From Amycolatopsis albispora (GTDB lineage Bacteria > Actinomycetota > Actinomycetes > Mycobacteriales > Pseudonocardiaceae): a stretch of DNA of 64,000 nt. Shown in pieces: positions 7,702 to 14,855 of the stretch. Position 1 is the first letter of the stretch. Every line of letters starts with the position of its first letter. A program made the position numbers and the translations under genes. The notes under the pieces were generated by a model that searched no databases, was not told the DNA's origin, and saw nothing but the letters and a program-made list of their open reading frames with translations. The DNA lies in NCBI RefSeq assembly GCF_003312875.1, contig NZ_CP015163.1, positions 5,766,001 through 5,830,000 of the forward strand, written 5' to 3'.

Positions 7702-8122
7702 CGCCCATCGAGCGCGCGGTCCCGGCGACCGTGCGCATCGCGGCTTCGACGTCACCGGTGTTGAGGTCCGGGAGCTTGCGCAACGCGATCTCCCGGACCT
7801 CCGCCCGGCTCAGGATGCCGGCGGTCTCGTGCCCCGGCCGGGCGGAACCCTTGCCGCCCAAGGCTTTCCGGATCAGGAAGGCGGTCGGCGGGGTCTTGTA
7901 GACCAGCTCGAACGAGCGGTCGTCGAACACCGAGACGACCACCGGCACCACGTCGCCGCGCTGGGCCGCGGTCGCCGCGTCGTAGGCACGCTTGACCTCG
8001 ACCAGGTTGACGCCGGTCTGCCCGAGCATCTTGCCGAGGTCGACCACCGGCGCCTCGCCCGCCGGGAGCTGCAGGGTGGTGCTGAACTGGAGCTTCGGTG
8101 ACTTCCGTGTCTTCGGTGCCAT
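7685..8122 (-). CDS. Divergent ribosomal protein L11 paralogue
   Basis: A 145-residue protein aligning over its whole length with L11: GVNLVEVKRAYDAAT, DVVPVVVSVFDDRSFELVYKTPP and the C-terminal DVEAAMRTVAGTARSMGV. The normally invariant proline-rich turn (APPVGPALGQ in housekeeping L11) reads APVVDLGKMLGQ, so the prolines that thiopeptides contact are replaced. It is not next to rplA or secE-nusG, so it is a second copy rather than the housekeeping rplK. It is the third gene of a minus-strand run after the carboxypeptidase and carbonic anhydrase genes. Its 3' end overlaps the convergent PrpD-like gene by 17 bp. Confidence 0.88.
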   Translation of the reverse strand: MAPKTRKSPKLQFSTTLQLPAGEAPVVDLGKMLGQTGVNLVEVKRAYDAATAAQRGDVVPVVVSVFDDRSFELVYKTPPTAFLIRKALGGKGSARPGHETAGILSRAEVREIALRKLPDLNTGDVEAAMRTVAGTARSMGVKVED

Positions 8123-8157
8123 GTCCCGGCACGCTAAGCACTCCAGTTACCGGAGGG

Positions 8158-8682
8158 TCAACCGTCGAGCGGCTCGATCCCGTCCGCGTGCCGCCGCGCC
8201 AGCTGCTGGTAGACCGCCGCGTTGTGCTCGACCCAGCCGCGCGCGGAGTCGGACAGCGGCACGAACTTCTTCGCCGGGCTGCCCATCGCGATCACCTCGG
8301 GCGGCACCACGGTGTTCGGCGTGACGGTGGACCCGGCGGCGATCAGCGCGCGCTCGCCGATGCGCGCCTGGTCGAGCACGGTCGCGCCGTTGCCGATCAG
8401 CGCCTGCTCGCCGACCGTGCAGTCGTGCACCAGGCACATGTGCCCGACGGTGACGTTCCGGCCGATCTCGCACACCCCGTCGTTGACGTGCACGACGGAG
8501 TTGTCCTGGATGTTGGCGCCCTCGCGGATGACGATCCGGCCGAAGTCGGCGCGGATGACCGCGCCGTACCAGATGGACACGTCCTTCTCGACGGTCACCG
8601 CGCCGATCAGCGTGGCGGTCGGGGCGATCCAGGCGTCGGGGTGCACGGTGGGGCTCACGCCCTCGAAGGAGAACAACGGCAT
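8158..8682 (-). CDS. Gamma-carbonic anhydrase-like hexapeptide-repeat protein
   Basis: About 174 residues forming a left-handed beta-helix: repeated hexapeptides such as TATLIGAVTVEKDVSIW, IVIREGANIQDNSVVHV and IGNGATVLDQARIG. The histidines of VVHVND, VGHMCLVHDC match the zinc ligands of the gamma-carbonic anhydrase/YrdA/PaaY group. ATG at 8682 (MPLFSFEG) is the usual family start; GTG at 8691 is also possible. It lies 18 bp after the carboxypeptidase gene. Function could be carbonic anhydrase or an uncharacterised hydratase/transferase-like role. Confidence 0.88.
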   Translation of the reverse strand: MPLFSFEGVSPTVHPDAWIAPTATLIGAVTVEKDVSIWYGAVIRADFGRIVIREGANIQDNSVVHVNDGVCEIGRNVTVGHMCLVHDCTVGEQALIGNGATVLDQARIGERALIAAGSTVTPNTVVPPEVIAMGSPAKKFVPLSDSARGWVEHNAAVYQQLARRHADGIEPLDG

Positions 8683-8700
8683 GAGCCCCACACTATGCGG

Positions 8701-9966
8701 TTACACAGCGGCGTTGATCAGGATGTCAACGGCCTTGTCGTTGCGGGCGGTCTGCGCCGGGATCACCTCGTCGGGCGGGTAGAACCCCGGGTTCGAGCCC
8801 TTCGGGTACATCTCGAAGGTGTAGCTCAGGATCTTGTGGGCGTACCACATCCAGTCGTTCACCGAGCCGTCGGTGATGTACAGGTCGCTCGCCTGCTGCG
8901 GGGTGTAACCGTTCGTCGCCGCCATCTGCTGGCCGAGCGACTTGAACTTCTGCGCCTCGGCCGCGGTCATGCCCGGTGCGGTGTCGGCGTAGGTGTAGCC
9001 GAACGGCCACAGGACCAGCTCCGAATAGGTGTGGAAGTCGATGTGCGACTTGATCTGCTGCACCCCGCCGACCCGGCGGGTGCCGACGAAGTCCGCCACG
9101 GCCTTGACCTCCGGCGCGGAGAACGCCGCCGTGCCGCGGTAGGTCTCGCTGGCCGGGTTGCCCGAGGAACCACCGCAGCAGCCCCACCGGTGGCCCCAGT
9201 TGCGGTTCGGGTCGGTGCCCTGGCCCTGGCGGTTCTTGCGCCACATCTTGTAGCTGCCGCCGGAGATGTCGTACTCCGAGCCGTCCGGGTTCACCGTCGG
9301 GACGACCCAGATCTCCTTGCTGTCCACCATGTTCTTGACGTTGGCGTCGGTGGCGTAGTTGTCGGTGAACCGCTTGACGATGTGCAGGCACATCTCGGTG
9401 GTGAGGTGCTCGCGCGCGTGCTGGTTGCAGGTGAACAGCACCTCGGGCTCGGCCTCGTCGGTGCCCACGTTGTCGCTGATCTTGATCACCGGCAGGGTGC
9501 GGCCCTGGTAGGAGGTGCCGATGCTGGACACCTTCGCCAGGCTCGCGTGGTCGGTGACCGTCTGCTGCAGTTCCGAGACCACCTCGGCGTAGGTGTGGTA
9601 CTTCTCGTCGCCCGCCGGGAAGTCGGCGGCCGCGGTGGTCACGTCGGCGCTGCGGCTGGCCCGGTACTGCTCGAAGCCGGGGCGCTTCTCCACCTTGAAG
9701 CCAAGGCCGCGCAGCTGCCGCGCGTCGGCGCCGGTGCCGATGATGGTGGTGGTTTCGCCTGCCGTCACCACGTCCACGCCGGTGGCGGAGACCTTCGTCC
9801 GCAGCTGCGGGGAGTTCGTGCCCAGTACCTCGTAGAAGTCCAGCTGCGTCGCGGCTTCGGCCGCGGCGGTGTCCGGTGCCGCACCCACCGAGGGGCTCGC
9901 CGCCACCGCCGCGGCGATCAAGACGGCCGCCGACAGCGCGGCTGCCACGCTTCTTCTCTTGCGCAT
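8701..9966 (-). CDS. Secreted M14-family zinc carboxypeptidase
   Basis: 421 residues with a Sec signal peptide (MRKRRSVAAALSAAVLIAAA...GAAPDT). The M14 domain starts near residue 120 (YHTYAEVVSELQ). Zinc ligands are the His and Glu of NQHAREHLTTE and the His of SHIDFHTYSE; NPDGSEY and the arginine of DPNRNWG fit substrate binding, and the catalytic Glu is in SYTFEMYPKG. A cysteine pair in RWGCCGG may be structural. It should trim C-terminal residues from extracellular peptides. A 16-bp palindrome lies 73 bp upstream. Confidence 0.95.
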   Translation of the reverse strand: MRKRRSVAAALSAAVLIAAAVAASPSVGAAPDTAAAEAATQLDFYEVLGTNSPQLRTKVSATGVDVVTAGETTTIIGTGADARQLRGLGFKVEKRPGFEQYRASRSADVTTAAADFPAGDEKYHTYAEVVSELQQTVTDHASLAKVSSIGTSYQGRTLPVIKISDNVGTDEAEPEVLFTCNQHAREHLTTEMCLHIVKRFTDNYATDANVKNMVDSKEIWVVPTVNPDGSEYDISGGSYKMWRKNRQGQGTDPNRNWGHRWGCCGGSSGNPASETYRGTAAFSAPEVKAVADFVGTRRVGGVQQIKSHIDFHTYSELVLWPFGYTYADTAPGMTAAEAQKFKSLGQQMAATNGYTPQQASDLYITDGSVNDWMWYAHKILSYTFEMYPKGSNPGFYPPDEVIPAQTARNDKAVDILINAAV

Positions 9967-10038
9967 CTGCTCTCCTCGTCGTCAAGCCCGGAACAAGGCC
10001 CGTCGACCCACCCTGCTCACCCAGGGAGGTCGGCACAA

Positions 10039-10054
10039 TCCGTAGCGCTACGGA
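10039..10054. promoter_or_regulatory. 16-bp palindrome upstream of the carboxypeptidase gene
   Basis: TCCGTAGCGCTACGGA is a perfect palindrome. The half-site CCGTAG/CTACGG recurs nearby (CCCGTAA, CCCGTAGCC, CCTACGGAAG). It sits in the 257-bp gap between the carboxypeptidase gene and the DUF262 gene and is a candidate operator for the former. Confidence 0.5.
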
Positions 10055-10223
10055 ACAAAAGCCCGTAACTACCCGTAGCCCGGCTGAGGTTGCCAGCGAT
10101 TAACCAAGTCCTGGCACCTACGGAAGACGGTTGACTTCTGGGGCGCTCCCGACGACGCGGGCACGCAGGTACCGGCCCCAGCCGGGCACAGCCGCTAGCC
10201 TCATGCGGTGGAAGGGGGTGACC

Positions 10224-11690
10224 GTGGCGAATATCCCGAGGCTGGTGACGTACTCGCTCCAAAAGCTCGTTGACCTGGCCTTACACGGCGAGATCCGGAT
10301 ACCGGCATTCCAGCGCCCGTTCGTCTGGCACGCCTCCCACGTGATCGACTTCTTCGGCAGCCTGCTGCGGGGCTACCCGGTCGGCATGCTGCTGTTCGCC
10401 GAACGCCCGGCCGAAGCGGACACCCTGGCCTTCGGCCCGGTTGTGGTGGACGCACCGGCCCGCGAGCGGGCGCTGTGGATCATCGACGGCCTGCAGCGGA
10501 CAACCGCCCTGGTGGGCACACTCGGCCCGGCGACCGACACCGGTGATCCTCGGTTCGACATCGGCGTCGATCTCGACACCGGTCAGGTCAGCGGCGCAAC
10601 CGCCGACGCATCGGCGGCATGGGTACCCCTGCGCACCCTCTTCGGCCAGGACCAGCGGGCCGTCTGGCGCCGGGAGAACGCGCACTGGCTCACCGACGGC
10701 CACCACCGCGCCCTGGACCAGTACGCCTCGCGACTCGTCGACACCGTTCTTCCCGGCAACATCTTCACCGGCGACGAAACCGAGCTGGTGGAGGTCTTCA
10801 GCAGGCTAAACACCGGCGGGAGGCGGCTCACCGACGAAGAAGTGGCGCACGCGGGCAGGTCGACGAGTGGCAACCCGTTCGACCGGGCTGGTTTCGGCCG
10901 TGTTCCGGCAGCTCGGCTCAGCGCCGTTCACCAGGCGGTGCAGGCGGTGGCCTCAGCCGGCGGACCGTCTCCGCAGCAGGTCCTGTTCCAGGTCGCCACC
11001 ACGCTGCGCCGAGATGTGCACATCCCGCACCTTCGGCTGTTGCCCCACAACTCGATGTTGCTCGTGCTCGTCGCGTTCGTCGCCAGGTTCGGTCCCCCCC
11101 AGGGGCGCACCGCGGACCTCGTCCGCCGCTGGGTGTGGCGGACAGCGATACTCGAGCCAGGGCCATATCCGGAAGCGCAGCTTTCCCGGTTAGCGGCCGC
11201 GGAATCGCCTGAGGCGGCCGTTCTCAGCCTGCTCGAAGCCGCCCCCACCCAGGTCGGCGACTGGTCTCCCGACCTGGACCACCACACCGAATGGCGAGCT
11301 TCCGACCGTCTCAACGCGCTCGGCCTGTGGTCGGCCGGACCACGGCACCTCGACGAGAATCACGCACCTCTCAGCGCCGCGGAGATCTTCGACAGCGGCG
11401 AACCGCTTCCCGAGGCGGCTCCGATCGATGGCTGGCCAGGTCTCCTGCTGCACCCTCCGTTGGGGCGGCTCGACTTCGTCCGGCAGGACGTGGACACCCT
11501 CGCCAGTCACCTGATCGACACCGCAGCCAGGAAGTTCCTGCTTTCCGGCGACCAGGAAAGCTTCGGCGCACACCGGGCCGACCTGCTCGCCCAGGCGGTC
11601 CGCACCGTGCTGGACCGCAACGCCGAATGGGGCGCCCGCGACTCGTTCTCGGCTCGGAACCTGCTGGGCAGGGCGGCTCGTGATGCGTGA
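10224..11690 (+). CDS. DUF262-domain protein, first gene of a DUF262-HipA module
   Basis: About 488 residues. The N-terminal 120 residues carry the DUF262 (ParB-like, GmrS-type) signatures: IRIPAFQRPFVW followed by IDFFGSLLRGYPVG and the IIDGLQRTTALVG motif (family DGQQR). EVFSRLNTGGRRLTDEEV also matches DUF262. No C-terminal DUF1524/HNH nuclease motif is visible. GTG at 10224 is chosen because AAGGGGG lies 6 bp upstream; ATG at 10203 is an alternative. Two rare TTA leucine codons occur (10281, 11190). It overlaps the next gene by 8 bp, so the two are probably translated together. Role unknown; DUF262 proteins often act in defence. Confidence 0.82.
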   Translation: MANIPRLVTYSLQKLVDLALHGEIRIPAFQRPFVWHASHVIDFFGSLLRGYPVGMLLFAERPAEADTLAFGPVVVDAPARERALWIIDGLQRTTALVGTLGPATDTGDPRFDIGVDLDTGQVSGATADASAAWVPLRTLFGQDQRAVWRRENAHWLTDGHHRALDQYASRLVDTVLPGNIFTGDETELVEVFSRLNTGGRRLTDEEVAHAGRSTSGNPFDRAGFGRVPAARLSAVHQAVQAVASAGGPSPQQVLFQVATTLRRDVHIPHLRLLPHNSMLLVLVAFVARFGPPQGRTADLVRRWVWRTAILEPGPYPEAQLSRLAAAESPEAAVLSLLEAAPTQVGDWSPDLDHHTEWRASDRLNALGLWSAGPRHLDENHAPLSAAEIFDSGEPLPEAAPIDGWPGLLLHPPLGRLDFVRQDVDTLASHLIDTAARKFLLSGDQESFGAHRADLLAQAVRTVLDRNAEWGARDSFSARNLLGRAARDA

Positions 11691-12903
11691 GCCGGTGACC
11701 GGCCGAGCGGCCGTCCTCCTCCAGGACCGCCAGGTCGGCGAACTGAGCTTCGCCAAGGGCGGCAGCACGTTCGAGTACACGGACGACCTGTCGGATCGCG
11801 ACCACGAGGTGCTCGGCCAGGTCTTCGAGGAACGACCACGGCACCGGTTCGCGAATCCGGTCGGGCTGCCCCACTGGTTCGCCAACCTGCTCCCCGAACA
11901 GGGCAGTGGGCTTCGCCGGTACTACGCCGCACAGTTCGGCGACCGCCACCTCGACGACGCGAGGCTGCTGCTCATGCTCGGCGCCGACCTTCCGGGTGCG
12001 GTCTCGGTACGAGCGGTCGACGTGCCGGAGAAAGGTGTACTGCTCCCGCCGATCAAGCCCGAAGTGGACGGCACCGGCCTGCACCTGTCCGCGCTGGCCG
12101 GTGCCCAGCCCAAGATGTCGCTCGTCCGCAGTGGCGAGCGGTTCACCCTGCCCGGCAAGGGCCAGACCGGGGAACTGATCGCGAAACTGCCGGACCGGGC
12201 GTTCGACCGGCTCTGCGAGAACGAGTACCTGATGATGCGCTGGGCGGCCACCGGTGGGCTGGACGTGCCGGAGGTCGAACTCCGCCCGGTCAGCCGCGTG
12301 CCTCGGCTCTTCGACACCGTGCTCGACGAGGACGCGATGGTCTACTTGGTCCAGCGGTTCGATCGGCTCGGGGCTCGGCGGGTGCACATAGAGGATCTCG
12401 CCCAGGTCGCCGACCAGCCGCCCGCACTGCGCGACCGGAACGCGACCTACGACGGCATCGGCGCACTGGTACTGGCGCTCGCGGGAGACAGCGCGTTCGA
12501 CGAGTACATCCGCCGCCTCGTGGCGATGGTGCTGATGGGCAACACGGACGCCCATCTGAAGAACTGGTCGCTCCGGTATGCCGACGGACGCACCCCTGAG
12601 CTGTCACCAGCCTACGACCTGGTCTGCTCCAGCGTGTACCGGTCGCTCCGGCACGCCCCGCTGACCTTCGCGCTCGGCGGGGAGAGGATCTCCACCCGCG
12701 TCGATCTCGACTCCTTCGCGAGGCTGGCGGACACCGCCGAGGTCGGCGCGGACCGAGTGCGCGACCTCGTGCTGGAGACGAGCGCCCGCTTGGTCGATGG
12801 CTGGCAAAGCATTCGCATGGAACGAAAACTGTTTCCCAGCTTGATCGAGCACATCGACCAGCTACTGGCCCGGCACCCGCTCAGCCGCCCCTCGTTCGGG
12901 TGA
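11683..12903 (+). CDS. HipA-family Ser/Thr kinase (toxin-like)
   Basis: About 406 residues with full HipA architecture. The N-subdomain 1 is at residues 1-90 (VGELSFAKGG, LPHWFANLLPEQG). Then come the glycine-rich loop SALAGAQPKMSLV, the ATP-binding lysine in ELIAKLP, NEYLMMRWAATGGLDVPEVEL, the catalytic loop MGNTDAHLKNWSL and the metal-binding SPAYDLVCS. The active residues appear intact. HipA kinases phosphorylate glutamyl-tRNA synthetase or other targets and are normally neutralised by HipB. No HipB-like helix-turn-helix gene is present; the partner is the DUF262 gene it overlaps. ATG 11683 or GTG 11680 is the start. Confidence 0.92.
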   Translation: MREPVTGRAAVLLQDRQVGELSFAKGGSTFEYTDDLSDRDHEVLGQVFEERPRHRFANPVGLPHWFANLLPEQGSGLRRYYAAQFGDRHLDDARLLLMLGADLPGAVSVRAVDVPEKGVLLPPIKPEVDGTGLHLSALAGAQPKMSLVRSGERFTLPGKGQTGELIAKLPDRAFDRLCENEYLMMRWAATGGLDVPEVELRPVSRVPRLFDTVLDEDAMVYLVQRFDRLGARRVHIEDLAQVADQPPALRDRNATYDGIGALVLALAGDSAFDEYIRRLVAMVLMGNTDAHLKNWSLRYADGRTPELSPAYDLVCSSVYRSLRHAPLTFALGGERISTRVDLDSFARLADTAEVGADRVRDLVLETSARLVDGWQSIRMERKLFPSLIEHIDQLLARHPLSRPSFG

Positions 12904-12948
12904 ACCTCGGGCGGGGGCGCGGGAGCGCGAGCAGGCGCGCGAACAAAA

Positions 12949-12981
12949 CCAGGGCCCCTCCGGATTCCGGAAAGACCCTGG
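12949..12981. terminator. Hairpin between hipA-like gene and tRNA-Thr
   Basis: CCAGGG (12949-12954) pairs with CCCTGG (12976-12981), with an inner TCCGGA/TCCGGA pairing. It can terminate transcripts from both the HipA gene and the convergent tRNA. Confidence 0.55.
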
Positions 12982-12991
12982 TCAACGGTGG

Positions 12992-13065
12992 AGCCGCCTA
13001 GGGGAATCGAACCCCTGACCTATTCATTACGAGTGAATCGCTCTGGCCGACTGAGCTAAGGCGGC
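12992..13065 (-). tRNA. tRNA-Thr (anticodon CGU)
   Basis: Minus-strand 74-nt cloverleaf: acceptor GCCGCC/GGCGGC, D-arm TTAGCTCAGTCGGCCAGAGC, anticodon stem ATTCA/TGAAT with loop CTCGTAA (anticodon CGT, reading ACG threonine), and T-arm AGGGGTTCGATTCCCCT. CCA is not encoded. Its 3' end faces the HipA/DUF262 module. Confidence 0.96.
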
Positions 13066-13167
13066 AGGACCGGCTCCCAGTGTAACGGTAACCTCCGGCG
13101 TCACTTCACCACCCCGTCGTCGTTAAGCCGGGCACCAGCGCCTGCCCAGCTCAGGAGGACCTCGCCG

Positions 13168-14814
13168 ATGCGGTCGAGTCTGCCCCGGATGCTCGCCCTG
13201 CCGCTCACGGCAGCGGTGCTCGTCCTGTCCGCCGTGCCAGCCGCGGCCCAGAGCACCACCATCCCCACCACACCGATCCCCCAGCCGAACGATCCTGGCC
13301 AGGCGCCGATCACGCAGCCGCCGAACCCGCAGCCGCTCGGCCGCGCGGTCGGCGACGCGGGCACCGGGCTCGGTGTGCTGCGCCTGCTGCCGAACGCCGT
13401 GCCCACCAACGCGATCCTGCCCGGCGTCGGCGAGCAACTGCCCAAGCAGGCAGCCTTCGAAGCCGGGATGGGGCTGGCGAGCGCGCAGGCGAACTCCGAG
13501 TCCTACCTCGCCTACGAGCGGTCCATCGCGCAGTCGTCGCCGTTCGGCATCGCCGTCGGCGGCAACTCGCCGCAGGCGCCCGGCACGCTGGTGCAGACCG
13601 CGCTCCCGGACAACCCCGAACCCCGCACCGGCGGCTTCAACGCCCCCAAGAACCCGCTGCTCAACGTCGGCCTGCTCAACGGCAGCGCGCACGCGCGCTG
13701 GAGCGCCACCGAAGGCCCGTGCGTCGGCACCATCGCGGACGCGGTCACCGAGGTGGCCAGCCTGTCCGCGCTGAACGTGATCCCGTCGCTGCCGAACGTC
13801 GGCCTGCCGAACCTGCAACTGCCCGACGGCGCCAAGCTCGCCGAGGGCTTCGAACCGGGCAAGGGCCTGCAGGCGCTCGGCGGGCTGCTCGCCGGTGGCG
13901 GGCAGACCAGCGCCGACGGCACCAACGCGCTGCTGAGCCTGCCGAACACGCTGTCCGCGCGCTCCACCGTGCGGCTGGTCGACCTGCCCGGCTCGAAGAA
14001 CAAGGCGGTCGAGTCCACCTCGACCCTGCAGGCGGCGAACATCAACCTGCTCAAGGGCACCCCGCTGGAGCTGACCATCAAGGTGGCCAGCCAGCCCACG
14101 CTGCGCGTCACCTCCACCGGCAAGCGGGAGACCTCGAAGGTCGAGTACACCGCGCCGGTGCTCACCGTGGAACGCCAGGGCAAGGTGCTGTTCACGCTCG
14201 ACGCGGCCAACCCGACCAAGGACATCCCGGTCGGCCTGCCGCTGGACGCGCTGACCCAGCAGTTCGGCCCGGTGGAGAGCGTGCCGGTGGTCGGCGGGCT
14301 GGTGTCCACGCTGACCAAGGGCGTGCAGCCGGTCGGCGACACCGCGGGCAAGGTGCTCGACCTCGGCGTGCTGCGGCTGGGCATCGCGCAGCTCGACGAC
14401 AAGAAGCTCGACATGACCGACCCGTTCAAGGGCTTCCAGCTCGGCGCCGCGGCCCGGCTGCTCGACCTCCAGGTGCTGCCGACGAAGGCGCTGAAGCAGT
14501 CGCTCGGCGAGGCGGGCAACGCGCTGCCGTCGTCGCTGGCGCAGCTGACCCTGGGCGAGCAGGTGGCGCGGGCGTACGCGCCGGAGAACGGCGTGGAGTG
14601 CGGCAGCACTTCGACCCCGCCGCCCGCCGGCGGTGAGGCACCGGGCGTGCCGAAGAAGCTCGCGCAGACCAGCGCCGCGTACGCCACCGTGCCGCTGTTC
14701 TGGAGCGGGACGGCGTTGCTGCTGATCGGGGTGGTCCTGGTGGCCGCGCTGCCGCGGCGCCCGCGCAAGGCCGCGCCCGCCGCGTTCAAGCCGTCACCGC
14801 GCCCCCGGAAGTAG
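13168..14814 (+). CDS. Secreted, C-terminally anchored surface protein of unknown function
   Basis: 548 residues. A Sec signal peptide (LALPLTAAVLVLSAVPAAAQ) is followed by a Pro/Thr-rich linker, a large extracytoplasmic region without recognisable enzyme motifs, a Pro/Gly-rich stretch, then LAQTSAAYATVPLFWSGTAL, a hydrophobic segment and the tail RRPRKAA. That C-terminus has the layout of a sortase sorting signal, with LAQTS where LAXTG is expected. A strong AGGAGG precedes the ATG. It is probably a cell-wall or membrane-anchored protein; no function can be assigned. Confidence 0.8.
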   Translation: MRSSLPRMLALPLTAAVLVLSAVPAAAQSTTIPTTPIPQPNDPGQAPITQPPNPQPLGRAVGDAGTGLGVLRLLPNAVPTNAILPGVGEQLPKQAAFEAGMGLASAQANSESYLAYERSIAQSSPFGIAVGGNSPQAPGTLVQTALPDNPEPRTGGFNAPKNPLLNVGLLNGSAHARWSATEGPCVGTIADAVTEVASLSALNVIPSLPNVGLPNLQLPDGAKLAEGFEPGKGLQALGGLLAGGGQTSADGTNALLSLPNTLSARSTVRLVDLPGSKNKAVESTSTLQAANINLLKGTPLELTIKVASQPTLRVTSTGKRETSKVEYTAPVLTVERQGKVLFTLDAANPTKDIPVGLPLDALTQQFGPVESVPVVGGLVSTLTKGVQPVGDTAGKVLDLGVLRLGIAQLDDKKLDMTDPFKGFQLGAAARLLDLQVLPTKALKQSLGEAGNALPSSLAQLTLGEQVARAYAPENGVECGSTSTPPPAGGEAPGVPKKLAQTSAAYATVPLFWSGTALLLIGVVLVAALPRRPRKAAPAAFKPSPRPRK

Positions 14815-14823
14815 GCCGCGCGA

Positions 14824-14855
14824 CCCTGCGCCGGGGTGTCAGCCCTGGCGCAGGG
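14824..14855. terminator. Bidirectional terminator between surface-protein gene and holB
   Basis: CCCTGCGCC (14824-14832) pairs perfectly with GGCGCAGGG (14847-14855). The hairpin overlaps the holB stop codon and serves both convergent genes. Confidence 0.6.

Noticed and set aside
10030..10200. attL copy of the tRNA-Thr 3' end
   Set aside because: No stretch resembling the tRNA 3' half was found near the left end of the DUF262-HipA module.
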